From assembly GCF_038008325.1 (NCBI RefSeq), contig NZ_JBBOYW010000001.1, forward strand, positions 2,470,001-2,534,000: 64,000 nt of DNA, written 5' to 3'. Below, piece by piece: positions 7,124 to 15,104 of this stretch (positions are counted from its first letter, which is position 1; the number at the start of each line of letters is the position of its first letter). The notes beneath the pieces were generated by a model. That model was not told the origin of the DNA. It made no database searches and was given only the letters and a program-made list of their open reading frames with translations. The stretch is from Lysinibacillus sp. FSL K6-0232. Its GTDB lineage: Bacteria; Bacillota; Bacilli; Bacillales_A; Planococcaceae. The position numbers and the translations under genes are program-made.

Positions 7124-9022
7124 TTATTTAACGGAGTCTTGCTTTAAATTGCCTGTCTTTTCATCATAGAAACGTAGCAGGTCACCATTAATAATGGCAT
7201 CTGAGTTTTCCAGCTCTGTTGTTGCGCGATCTGCATATGGCTGGCATGACTCACTGTCTTCTACTTCTTCACCAGTTGTTTTGTCATAGCAAACTTCACC
7301 AGCATAAACATACTTATCTGTAATAAAGCGTCCATCACGGAATACAACAAAGTCCTCATGCTCTGGAGAGAATAAATCTGCGCCCATTTGCATGTCTTTT
7401 GATGTTTCCACACCAAGAAGATGTAAAATCGTTGGACGTAAATCCATTTGACCAGATACCTCTGTCATTTCTTGACCATCGCCAGAACCTGGAATATGGA
7501 TAAATAAAGGTACTTCTTGTAGCATTGCATTATCAAATGGTGTAATTTGATCTTTACCTAAATATTGTGCCATCGCTTTATTATGGTTTTCAGAAATACC
7601 ATAATGGTCACCATACATCACAATAATCGAGTTATCATAAACACCTTGATCTTTTAATGCTTGGAAGAAATCTTTTAATGCTTCATCCATATAGCGCACT
7701 GTTTGGAAATAACGATTTAATGTACCTGAGTTTGAATCATATTCAGGAATCATCACATCTTCAGGGTCAAGTGTAAATGGATAGTGGTTTGTTAATGTAA
7801 TCAATCTTGAATAGAACGGCTGTGGCATATCCTTCATTAAAGCAGCAGATTGCTCTAAGAATGGAATATCTTTCATACCCCAGTTTACCGCTTGCCCTTC
7901 TTCCACTGTATATGAGTCTATATCATAAAATTTATCGATTTTTAGTGATTGGTACATCATATCACGGTTCCAGAATGATTTATTATTTGGATGCATGACA
8001 TTTGTAAAGTAGCCATTTTCTCCAAGGCGTTCAGCCATTGAGTTATATGTGTTACCACCATGTGTAAAGAATACTGCACCTCGACCTAAACCAAACAATG
8101 AGTTTTCTACAATAAACTCTGAGTCAGATGTTTTTCCTAAGCCTGTTTGGTGATAGAAATTACTGAAATAATACGTATCTTTATCTTTTGTTAAAGAGTT
8201 TAAAAATGGTGTAACTTCATGACCATTCATATCATTATTAATCACAAAGTTTTGTAAAGATTCCATTGATACAACAATTAAATTGCGATCTTTATATTTC
8301 CCAAACATCTCTGGGTTGACAGTTGCTTGGTTTGAGCGAATATAGTTATTCACTTCTACTAGCTCACTACCATCCGCTAATGCACGTTGCGCTGATGATT
8401 TTGATTGAATATAAATATCATACAAATGATAGTTGTACGTACCAATGTTTTTTACTAATAACTCGCGGTCAAAGCTACGTGTTAAAAGCTGTGGACGTTC
8501 TGTTTCTGCTAATCCTAAGTTTAAAAATGACATTGCAATTGCTAATACAAAGAACGCACGACGGAACTCAACATTGACTTTAAATGTTTCTTTCATTTTC
8601 GGTAAAAACTTATTCGCTAAAATTAAAATAAGTACATCAATGAAGTATAATACATCCCAAGGCTCAACAATCGCTGCTACTGATGTTCCTAAGTCACTAA
8701 AGTTACTTGTTTGGAACAATACTGGTAGCGTAATAAAGTCATTGTAGAATCGGTAGAACGCAACGTTTCCGTATAATACAATGGACAAAATAATGCTGAC
8801 CGTAATTAAGTAACGGTTTCTGGCTTTTGCTGATTTAAAGAATAGTGACAAGCCATACGTAAATAGCAAGAAGCTCAATGGATTAATAAATAAAATAAAT
8901 TGTTGCATGGCATTTTCAATTTTCATCTCAAAGCTTGTGTGATACACAATGACCGTTTTAATCCATGTTGTTATAATTGCTAGTATCATAAATGAATGTT
9001 TAGGCCACTTTATTGATTTCAT
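7124..9022 (-). CDS. ltaS: Lipoteichoic acid synthase
   Basis: Polymerises glycerol-phosphate from phosphatidylglycerol onto a glycolipid anchor on the outer membrane face. Five N-terminal transmembrane segments (to about residue 170) are followed by a linker with a signal-peptidase-like site (QRALA/DGS, cut after A216) and a sulfatase-fold domain. The active-site residues are visible: E254 (VSMESLQ), nucleophile T298 (GLGKTSD) and D472-H473 (YGDHYG). These line up within two or three residues of Staphylococcus aureus LtaS E255, T300 and D475-H476. At 632 residues the length is usual. I start at MKSIKW because its ATG is 9 bases after GGGAGG; a closer ATG is too near the SD. Confidence 0.93.
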   Translation of the reverse strand: MKSIKWPKHSFMILAIITTWIKTVIVYHTSFEMKIENAMQQFILFINPLSFLLFTYGLSLFFKSAKARNRYLITVSIILSIVLYGNVAFYRFYNDFITLPVLFQTSNFSDLGTSVAAIVEPWDVLYFIDVLILILANKFLPKMKETFKVNVEFRRAFFVLAIAMSFLNLGLAETERPQLLTRSFDRELLVKNIGTYNYHLYDIYIQSKSSAQRALADGSELVEVNNYIRSNQATVNPEMFGKYKDRNLIVVSMESLQNFVINNDMNGHEVTPFLNSLTKDKDTYYFSNFYHQTGLGKTSDSEFIVENSLFGLGRGAVFFTHGGNTYNSMAERLGENGYFTNVMHPNNKSFWNRDMMYQSLKIDKFYDIDSYTVEEGQAVNWGMKDIPFLEQSAALMKDMPQPFYSRLITLTNHYPFTLDPEDVMIPEYDSNSGTLNRYFQTVRYMDEALKDFFQALKDQGVYDNSIIVMYGDHYGISENHNKAMAQYLGKDQITPFDNAMLQEVPLFIHIPGSGDGQEMTEVSGQMDLRPTILHLLGVETSKDMQMGADLFSPEHEDFVVFRDGRFITDKYVYAGEVCYDKTTGEEVEDSESCQPYADRATTELENSDAIINGDLLRFYDEKTGNLKQDSVK

Positions 9023-9211
9023 TCCTAACATCCTCCCTACTTCTTTACAAAAACATAATAATTTTTTACATTTTGTAACTGAAACAAAATATATCTTAAT
9101 CCTTTTTTTACAGATACGCAACATATATCTTTTGGAATTTATTTCTCCACGCCTCGCTATGCGCCAGATATCTATATATACGTTTTACAGTGTAAAAAGT
9201 TTCTTAAAAAC

Positions 9212-9237
9212 ATAAAAACAGCGGAAATCCACTGTCT
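9212..9237 (-). terminator. Probable terminator of the yqgN-yqgQ transcript
   Basis: ACAGTGG/CCGCTGT stem with a 4-base loop and T5 on the minus strand, 65 bases after the yqgQ stop. Confidence 0.55.
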
Positions 9238-9299
9238 TTAGAATATTACATACATGTTACATCAACTTTACACTACCCATATTTATTTTCTTTCAAACA

Positions 9300-9509
9300 T
9301 TACTTTTTATTTTCTTCTACACGCAGTCTTGTTGCTTCCTGTCGAATTAGTAGCAATGCCATTTGGTAATCCTTCATATCTAGTACATTCGCTTTATAAA
9401 GCTCGCGTATTTCATCCTCCATTAACACTAAATCGCCAATGGGATCACGTGTATAAATAAAAGTACCATATGTTTTCAAAAGTTCATAAATATCTAACAT
9501 TTTATCCAT
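9300..9509 (-). CDS. yqgQ: YqgQ family protein (DUF910)
   Basis: A 69-residue soluble helical protein beginning MDKMLDIYELLKTYGTFIYTRDP and rich in Glu/Leu. It matches the small DUF910/YqgQ family, found in Bacillus beside glucokinase and folate genes; no enzymatic motif is visible. Its start codon lies inside the last codons of yqgN (8-base overlap), with GGAG upstream of the ATG, so the two are translationally coupled. The role is unknown; members fold as a small three-helix unit reported as a putative nucleic-acid binder. Confidence 0.85.
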   Translation of the reverse strand: MDKMLDIYELLKTYGTFIYTRDPIGDLVLMEDEIRELYKANVLDMKDYQMALLLIRQEATRLRVEENKK

Positions 9510-10095
9510 TTTCTTTCGCTCCTCGTTGTAGTCGACAATCGATACGGGTTGTCGGCGTCACAATGATATCTACTGGGCAATCATGTGCTTCGGCAGGAAC
9601 ATGCTGAACAATTTGCTCATCAAATAGCAAAGAGATCAATTTTCCTTTTGTATAGTTTAATACATAGCGATCATAATAACCACCGCCATAGCCAATTCGG
9701 TAACCAGTCTTATCAAAAACAACACCCGGTACAAGGATTACATCCATATCATTTGCGTCAACAAACTCACATTTTTCAGGAATAGGCTCACGCAAATGCA
9801 TATATACCGTTTCAAGCTGAGCAAATGATTCAATAGCGTAGAATGACATTTCCCTTGTTTTCGGGTTACATTTTGGCACAGCGACCTTTTTGCCAAGCTG
9901 CCAAAGTTCTTCAATAAAAGAGAGTGTGTCGACTTCTGGCTTATGTGAAATGGTTATACCAATTGTATTTGCTTCTATTATATATGGCTCCTGCAGCACT
10001 TTTTTTACTACAGTTAATGATTGACGACAATAGGCTTCCTCACTCATTGTGGCAAGCGTTTGTCGTACCTTGTTTCGCAATGTTGTTTTATCCAT
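9502..10095 (-). CDS. yqgN: 5-formyltetrahydrofolate cyclo-ligase
   Basis: Converts 5-formyl-THF to 5,10-methenyl-THF with ATP, returning stored folate to one-carbon metabolism. It has 197 residues. The N-terminal KTTLRNKVRQTL motif, the central VAVPKCNPKTREMSFY and the glycine-rich ATP/substrate loop GYRIGYGGGYYDRYV are the family hallmarks, with late IVTPTTRI. The ATG is 9 bases after GGGAGG; an upstream in-frame start lacks an SD. It overlaps yqgQ downstream and lies next to rpmG, as in related genomes. Confidence 0.92.
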   Translation of the reverse strand: MDKTTLRNKVRQTLATMSEEAYCRQSLTVVKKVLQEPYIIEANTIGITISHKPEVDTLSFIEELWQLGKKVAVPKCNPKTREMSFYAIESFAQLETVYMHLREPIPEKCEFVDANDMDVILVPGVVFDKTGYRIGYGGGYYDRYVLNYTKGKLISLLFDEQIVQHVPAEAHDCPVDIIVTPTTRIDCRLQRGAKENG

Positions 10096-10162
10096 CTGGG
10101 TCAACCTCCCTGTCAATGAAAGCCTTTTAATATCGATATTCCAACAAAAAATAAGCAAAATT

Positions 10163-10202
10163 AAAATGCCAAAGCGTTGATTTAACAGCGTTTTGGCATT
10201 TT
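10163..10202. terminator. Bidirectional-type terminator after rpmG
   Basis: AAAATGCCAAAGCG / CGTTTTGGCATTTT stem with A and T tails on both sides, 57 bases after the rpmG stop. Confidence 0.75.
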
Positions 10203-10258
10203 AAAGTTCAAGTAATGTTGTTAAAAAGGGACTTCTATAACAGCCCCTTAATGAGCGA

Positions 10259-10408
10259 TTACTTTGTTTCACGGTGAAGAGTGTATTTCTTCTCGCGAGA
10301 GCAATATTTTTTAAGTTCAAGACGCTCTGGATTGTTGCGTTTGTTCTTTTTAGAAATGTAGTTACGTTCGCCACAATCTGTGCAAGCTAAAGTAATGTTT
10401 ACGCGCAT
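10259..10408 (-). CDS. rpmG: 50S ribosomal protein L33
   Basis: A 49-residue ribosomal protein of the large subunit. It begins [17 protein letters not shown] and ends [10 protein letters not shown]. The second pair of the four zinc-ribbon cysteines is absent: only C9, C12 and one late Cys (KKYCSREKK) remain, so this looks like a C-minus or partly degenerate form. The ATG follows GGGAGGG by 6 bases; an extra ATG directly upstream is in frame but less well spaced. It is divergently placed from the 10568 gene. Confidence 0.93.
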   Translation of the reverse strand: MRVNITLACTDCGERNYISKKNKRNNPERLELKKYCSREKKYTLHRETK

Positions 10409-10567
10409 CATTAACCCTCCCACTCTATATCAAGAATTAAAATTTGAGCATGATTTATACGACTAACCTATTATAACATAAACTGAAAAAAAATCTACCT
10501 TCATTTCATATTAAGTTTGCATATGGTAAAATACCTTATAATTACATACTATAATGAGGTGAAACTA

Positions 10568-11014
10568 TTGGATTTATCCATCCTATTAATGAGCATCGGC
10601 ATTGTTCTAATGATCCTATCGTTCTTTTTCAAAAATAGCACGAAAAAACTCGAAAAAGATGTTGAAGAATTATCTATTGCTATTTTTCAAGAAACCAATC
10701 ATTTAAAACGCCGCTTAAAAATTGTGGAGGAAGAGCTATTATTAGAGCCCGAATTCCAAGTAAAGTCGAAATCTGCTCCTACTCATACAGCGCAAAATCC
10801 TAAAGTACAGCAAATGATGCAGGCTGTACAACAAGCTGCTCAAACAGCAAAGGTCACTCAAACAACAGCACAAGCAAAGCCCATTCATCAAATTATTGTT
10901 AGTCAGGTGCTTGAATTAAATAGGCAAGGTCTTTCTGTTGCAGATATTAGTATTCGTTCTAATTTAACAGAAGAACAAGTTCGTCAAGTGATTGCAAATG
11001 GAGGGCGCTCGTAA
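10568..11014 (+). CDS. Membrane-anchored protein with C-terminal helix-turn-helix (SwrB/DUF6115-like layout)
   Basis: A 148-residue protein of unknown function. One N-terminal transmembrane helix (LLMSIGIVLMILSFFF) is followed by a charged coiled-coil (about 22-65) and a Gln/Ala/Thr-rich linker. The C-terminal ~40-residue helical motif (VLELNRQGLSVADISIRSNLTEEQVRQVI) looks like a helix-turn-helix. The layout recalls SwrB-type DUF6115 proteins, but I cannot confirm homology. The TTG start is 6 bases after GAGGTG. It ends directly at the next gene (stop followed at once by ATG), so the pair is one operon. Confidence 0.7.
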   Translation: MDLSILLMSIGIVLMILSFFFKNSTKKLEKDVEELSIAIFQETNHLKRRLKIVEEELLLEPEFQVKSKSAPTHTAQNPKVQQMMQAVQQAAQTAKVTQTTAQAKPIHQIIVSQVLELNRQGLSVADISIRSNLTEEQVRQVIANGGRS

Positions 11015-11491
11015 ATGAATAAATCTGCTATCCGCGCATTTGGTCTGGCTATTTTTCTTGTTGGTGCATTGCTCGCTCTTGCTAGTCGCTTCGATATCAA
11101 TATCGGGCTTCCAACAGAGGCTTCCTCAACAAAGCAGGAGGTCGAAGAATTACAAAATAAGCTACAGCAAGCTAATGAAAAAATTGTGTCATTACAAGCA
11201 CAATTAAAAACAGCACAAACGACTGAAACATCTGCTGCAAATATGGCTGAGTCAGCTAACAAGCCAGCTGCTGAGGTGACAACAATGACACTGCAAATTT
11301 ATAGCGGTATTACACCTTATATTGTTGCCCAAAAGCTGGAAGACGGCGGGATTATTACAAATAGTGTGGAAATGGAACTTTTACTTGCCAATGCTAAATA
11401 TGCACGCAGCTTACAAATTGGCTCCTATGAAATTAATTCTGCCATGTCTTTAGAGGACATTGCTAATTTAATTACAGGCAAAAAGCAATAA
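11015..11491 (+). CDS. Membrane-anchored coiled-coil protein with an MltG/YceG N-terminal-type (LysM-like) domain
   Basis: A 158-residue protein with one N-terminal transmembrane helix (AFGLAIFLVGALLALA), a coiled coil (KQEVEELQNKLQQANEKIVSLQ) and a C-terminal ~65-residue domain. That domain has the pattern of the LysM-like part of the endolytic transglycosylase MltG: IYSGITPYIVAQKLEDGGII, then SYEINSAMSLEDIANLITG. The MltG catalytic domain is absent, so this is not an enzyme; a peptidoglycan-binding or divisome-associated role is inference. Its ATG abuts the preceding stop, with GGAGGG inside the upstream gene. Confidence 0.7.
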   Translation: MNKSAIRAFGLAIFLVGALLALASRFDINIGLPTEASSTKQEVEELQNKLQQANEKIVSLQAQLKTAQTTETSAANMAESANKPAAEVTTMTLQIYSGITPYIVAQKLEDGGIITNSVEMELLLANAKYARSLQIGSYEINSAMSLEDIANLITGKKQ

Positions 11492-11544
11492 GCTAAAGCG
11501 GGGCTGGAACATTAAGCAATATAAACAGAAAACTTGAATTATAA

Positions 11545-11628
11545 GGTTGATTAAAGTGAAGACGATATGTTTTCGAGAGGCTTATCACCCCCCCTTGAAA
11601 AACATGCGGATTATAACCGAAATCAACC
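11545..11628. repeat. Small inverted-repeat-bounded intergenic element (GGTTGATT...AATCAACC)
   Basis: Perfect 8-bp ends with an inner imperfect dyad (ATGTTTTC / GAAAAACAT). No coding potential. It has the same end signature as the 5301 and 39229 repeats, but the interior is not clearly related. Confidence 0.45.
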
Positions 11629-11640
11629 GTTTACTTTAGC

Positions 11641-11677
11641 AAAAGCTGTCACCTCTTCAAAATAGGTGACAGCTTTT
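11641..11677. terminator. Bidirectional terminator between the MltG-like gene and trpG
   Basis: A 14-bp perfect stem, AAAAGCTGTCACCT / AGGTGACAGCTTTT, with a 9-base loop and A/T tails, serving both convergent transcripts. Confidence 0.9.
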
Positions 11678-11685
11678 TAGATACA

Positions 11686-12258
11686 TTAGGCGATGCTTGC
11701 TAAGAAGGTTTGTATCATCATACTACCTTCTTTTGTACCAATGGATTCAGGATGGAATTGCAAGCCAAAAAGTGGATATTTTTGATGCTGAATCGCCATA
11801 ATCTCCCCATCATCACAAGATGTAGCAATCACCTTAAAATCCTTGTGTAATGTCTGTGGTTCAATAATTAAGGAATGATAACGCATCACCTGAATATCGC
11901 CCGTTAATTGTGCAAATAGACCTGTTTGTTCATATTGTAAGGATGACAGCTTCCCATGCATAATTTGCTGTGCTTGCACAATGTTTGCACCAAATGCCTG
12001 ACCAATTGATTGATGCCCTAAACAAATACCTAGTATCGGAAACTGCTGATGTAGCTTTTGAATCACTTCCACCGTGATGCCCGCTTCTGTCGGTGTTCCT
12101 GGACCAGGCGATAAAATAATCGCCTCTGGTGAGAGCGCTTGGATTTCTTCTATTGTAATAGCATCATTTCGCACAACTTTCACGTTTTTCCCTAGCATAC
12201 TAATTTGTTGAAAAAGATTATACGTAAATGAATCGTAGTTATCAATTAATAAAATCAT
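11686..12258 (-). CDS. trpG: Anthranilate / aminodeoxychorismate synthase glutaminase subunit
   Basis: Type-I glutamine amidotransferase of 190 residues that feeds ammonia to the chorismate-using partner. The oxyanion/PGP loop (SPGPGTPTEAG), the nucleophile C79 in GICLGHQSIG and the H169/E171 pair in FHPES complete the triad. It overlaps the trpE stop by 4 bases (ATGA), so it is coupled to TrpE. In Bacillus subtilis the corresponding subunit (PabA) serves both tryptophan and folate; here the Trp T-box placement favours tryptophan, but dual use is possible. A terminator follows, so no other trp gene is in this unit. Confidence 0.9.
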   Translation of the reverse strand: MILLIDNYDSFTYNLFQQISMLGKNVKVVRNDAITIEEIQALSPEAIILSPGPGTPTEAGITVEVIQKLHQQFPILGICLGHQSIGQAFGANIVQAQQIMHGKLSSLQYEQTGLFAQLTGDIQVMRYHSLIIEPQTLHKDFKVIATSCDDGEIMAIQHQKYPLFGLQFHPESIGTKEGSMMIQTFLASIA

Positions 12259-13640
12259 TTTTTTACCTCCAATAGCGCACGAGCTTTATTAAGTGTTTCC
12301 TCATATTCAGATAATGGTACAGAATCATAGACAATGCCTGCTCCTGCCTGCACATGAGCTTGCTGATCCTTGATAATCATCGTTCGAATCGCAAGTGCTA
12401 AATCCATATCACCTGTTGTTGAAATATAGCCCACTGCTCCAGCATAAACACCACGTTTCACTGGCTCTAATTCATTAATCAGTTGCATCGCACGAATTTT
12501 AGGTGCACCTGATACCGTACCAGCAGGTAAACAAGCTCGAAGTACATCTAGCACATGGAGGTCATCTCGTAAATCTGCAATTACCTCTGATACAATATGC
12601 ATCACATATTTATAGCGCTCAATCGTCATATATTTCATGAGCTGAACAGAACCGACTTTAGCAATGCGGCCAAGATCATTGCGACCTAAATCCACTAACA
12701 TACGATGCTCAGCGATTTCCTTTTCATCCTGTAGTAACGCATTCGCAATTGCCTCATCCTGCTCGACTGTTGCACCACGAGGCTTTGTGCCTGCAATTGG
12801 ATTTGTTGTAACCTGTCGATTTTTTACTTTTACAAGACTTTCAGGAGAGGTTCCTAAAATAACATAGGAGCCATAATCCATGTAAAACATGTATGGTGAA
12901 GGATTTGTTGTACGCAATTGTCGATACAATGCAAATGGTGCGCCTGTAAATGGTGCTGAAAAGCGTTGTGATAGCACAATTTGGAAGATATCTCCCTTTA
13001 AAATATGCTGCTTAGCACGCTCCACCAGCGCTACAAATTGCTCCTTTGAAATCATTGGCTTAAATGCCAATGAATCTACCTTTGCAGCATCAAATCTTGC
13101 TCCTGCATAAAGCTGTTGCTCCAGCGCCAAAACAGCGGACTCCATCTCCTCTAATGTACGTCCCTCCTGAAATAAATCAATGGAAGCCAGTGTAACCTCC
13201 TGCTTTAAATGGTCAAAAACAATAAATGTATCATAGAAAAACACATGGACATCTGGCATAGCTAAATCATCCTGCAAATACTCGCCAATTTGTTCCGTAT
13301 AAAAGGCCGTTTCATAGCCAAAAAAGCCAATTGCACCGCCAAAAAAGGCAAATGGATAGGATTCTTTATGGAAAGGCATCACTTGCTTTAATTTATCTAG
13401 TACATTGCCGTCCACTTGCTCCTGCCTGTTTCCCTTAGAAAAGGTGTACCCTGTTTGATTGCCCGTTAATTCAGCAATAGGATTCACTGCAATAAATGAA
13501 TAACGCCCACTTTCCTCATGCTTGGCGGATGATTCAAACAGCATTTTATACTGTCCTGTTAATGCCTGATATACCGAGATGGGGGTCATCATATCCCCCT
13601 GTAATACTTTCATCGCATACTTGCTAAGCTCAACTGTCAT
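12255..13640 (-). CDS. trpE: Anthranilate synthase component I
   Basis: Forms anthranilate from chorismate, the first committed step to tryptophan. It has 461 residues. The N-terminal domain has the feedback-inhibition signature region (KMLFESS, the LLES-type element that binds tryptophan), and the chorismate-binding domain shows GDIFQIVLSQRF, PIAGTKPRG, DLGRNDLGR, PAGTVSGAPK and RGVYAGAVGY. LLESS-type and PIAGT motifs favour anthranilate synthase over aminodeoxychorismate synthase. The ATG is 8 bases after GGAG; a longer in-frame ORF upstream runs through the T-box leader and is not coding. Confidence 0.93.
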   Translation of the reverse strand: MTVELSKYAMKVLQGDMMTPISVYQALTGQYKMLFESSAKHEESGRYSFIAVNPIAELTGNQTGYTFSKGNRQEQVDGNVLDKLKQVMPFHKESYPFAFFGGAIGFFGYETAFYTEQIGEYLQDDLAMPDVHVFFYDTFIVFDHLKQEVTLASIDLFQEGRTLEEMESAVLALEQQLYAGARFDAAKVDSLAFKPMISKEQFVALVERAKQHILKGDIFQIVLSQRFSAPFTGAPFALYRQLRTTNPSPYMFYMDYGSYVILGTSPESLVKVKNRQVTTNPIAGTKPRGATVEQDEAIANALLQDEKEIAEHRMLVDLGRNDLGRIAKVGSVQLMKYMTIERYKYVMHIVSEVIADLRDDLHVLDVLRACLPAGTVSGAPKIRAMQLINELEPVKRGVYAGAVGYISTTGDMDLALAIRTMIIKDQQAHVQAGAGIVYDSVPLSEYEETLNKARALLEVKK

Positions 13641-13692
13641 ACATCTCTCTCCTTCTCTAAACTCTGCTCGTCTTACACCATCTAAATAACAT

Positions 13693-13924
13693 AAAAAGGC
13701 CCTTCCATCACAAAAAGGACGGAAAAGCCGTGGTGCCACCTTTATTGGTCTTATTGTAAGACCCACTCTAAGCCTTATAACGCAGGCAGACGCTAATCCA
13801 TACTTTGTATTCTGGATTAGAGCTCCGAAGTCCATTCACCATCCATTTGCACTAGTTTCCACCAACCACTAGCTCTCTATAACAAATACTAATAGCTACT
13901 ACTCTTCATCAAAGCCGATTACTT
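13693..13924 (-). promoter_or_regulatory. T-box riboswitch, tryptophan-specific, upstream of trpE
   Basis: All parts are visible on the minus strand. Stem I includes the AGAGAG and GGTTGGTGG elements. The specifier loop reads GAA-TGG-ACTTCGGAG, giving a UGG (Trp) specifier at 13834-13832. The T-box core AAGGTGGCACCACGG lies at 13742-13728. The terminator hairpin, GGCTTTTCCGTC paired with GATGGAAGGGCC, is followed by T5. Uncharged tRNA-Trp would stabilise the antiterminator and switch trpE-trpG on. Confidence 0.96.
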
Positions 13925-13930
13925 GATACT

Positions 13931-13959
13931 ATTGTAAAGCAAGTTATCTTGCAATTCAA
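13931..13959 (-). promoter_or_regulatory. SigA promoter of the T-box trpE-trpG unit
   Basis: TTGAAT and TACAAT separated by 17 bases, placed so that the transcript begins a few bases before the T-box stem I. Confidence 0.75.
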
Positions 13960-13977
13960 ACTTTTTTTATAATAAGC

Positions 13978-15030
13978 TTATTCATTATCGATTGGACTTA
14001 CTAATGGAATGGCGAAGTCCTCCATAATTTGACGAATCGCAAATAAAATATCCTGTCGCACCTCCAACATCACTGCGGTATCATTTGTTGCTATAAAAAA
14101 TCGTACAAGCACACGATAGCAATTATGGTGCAGCTCATCAATATAAACATGAATAATATCCTTCTCTGTTTGGTCATGTAAATAAATTTCTTTGTGAATA
14201 GCGGTTAAGGCGCTTCGTAATGATTCCTCCTCATTATCAACAGCCACGTACAAAAAATGCTCACATTTCCGTTTTTCACGCCGTGATAAATTATAAATGG
14301 GACGATTCACTAAATAGGAGTTTGGCACATAGACAAGTCCTTTATCGCCAGTTTGAATCAATGTACTTCGAAGATTAATATCCTCTATCGTCCCTTCAAT
14401 TTTTTGATCCTCTGTTGCTATCCAATCGCCAATTTGAAATGGATTATCTAATGCAACGGACATCCCGCCAAAGACATGTGCCAACGTATCACGAATCCCA
14501 AAGGCAAGCGCTACACCCGTTAAACCAATCCCTGTTAAAAAGCCATTCAAGTTAAAATTCCAAAATGAAGCAATGGTAAACATCGCAAAAAGCATTGTCA
14601 ATACTTTACCAATCCTTAGGAAAAACGGCAATAACACATTTTGATCTTCCTCATCCGATAATTGGAATGGTTGTTTTGTATAAAAATGCAAAACATCATA
14701 TACACCTTTAAAAACAAAAAACACCATAATTGATAATACAAAATTTTTCGTTGATTTATGTGTAAATAACGGAACATCTATTAAATAAGAAAGACTTAAC
14801 ACAATTACGGCTGCTAAAAATGCATAGCCAATTGCTTTGCTAAATTGGGCAAGTACATTGGCTTGAAAATTACGATGGCGATTTTTTAAAAATAGCGCCA
14901 TACGATTAATAATTTTTTGAATGACAAAGCGTTGAATAAGCCAGCCAATCAGGCAAATCACAATCGCAATCACAATATCTAACCACGTTGGTACTGCAAA
15001 TTTAGGTAAAAACCATTTTAATGAATCCAT
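13978..15030 (-). CDS. MscS-family mechanosensitive channel
   Basis: Small-conductance-type channel of 350 residues that releases osmolytes on hypo-osmotic shock. Transmembrane helices lie near 18-40, 68-88, 98-115 and 130-150. They are followed by the pore-lining Gly/Ala-rich helix (GFLTGIGLTGVALAFGIRDTLAHVFGG) and the beta domain entry LDNPFQIGDWI; the cytoplasmic vestibule contains LVYVPNSYLVNRPIYNLSRR. This is the usual MscS core with one or two extra N-terminal helices. The ATG follows AGGAG. The gene ends 19 bases before the trpE promoter and I see no terminator between them, so read-through is possible. Confidence 0.9.
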   Translation of the reverse strand: MDSLKWFLPKFAVPTWLDIVIAIVICLIGWLIQRFVIQKIINRMALFLKNRHRNFQANVLAQFSKAIGYAFLAAVIVLSLSYLIDVPLFTHKSTKNFVLSIMVFFVFKGVYDVLHFYTKQPFQLSDEEDQNVLLPFFLRIGKVLTMLFAMFTIASFWNFNLNGFLTGIGLTGVALAFGIRDTLAHVFGGMSVALDNPFQIGDWIATEDQKIEGTIEDINLRSTLIQTGDKGLVYVPNSYLVNRPIYNLSRREKRKCEHFLYVAVDNEEESLRSALTAIHKEIYLHDQTEKDIIHVYIDELHHNCYRVLVRFFIATNDTAVMLEVRQDILFAIRQIMEDFAIPLVSPIDNE

Positions 15031-15065
15031 GTTGTTCTCCTTTAACGTGCCTATGTATCTCTAAC

Positions 15066-15103
15066 AAAAAGGAGCTCACCATGCTAAAGGTCAGCTCCCT
15101 TTT
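15066..15103 (-). terminator. Terminator of the VWA-like gene
   Basis: GGGAGCTGACC / GGTGAGCTCC imperfect stem followed by T5 on the minus strand, just after the stop codon. Confidence 0.8.
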
Positions 15104-15104
15104 G

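Noticed and set aside
12889-13110. Plus-strand frames antisense to trpE, pstS, pstC and others
   Set aside because: Shadows of well-supported genes on the opposite strand; no SD and no known domains.
13641-13835. N-terminal extension of trpE by 65 codons
   Set aside because: It would translate the T-box leader; the ATG at 13640 with GGAG is the real start.
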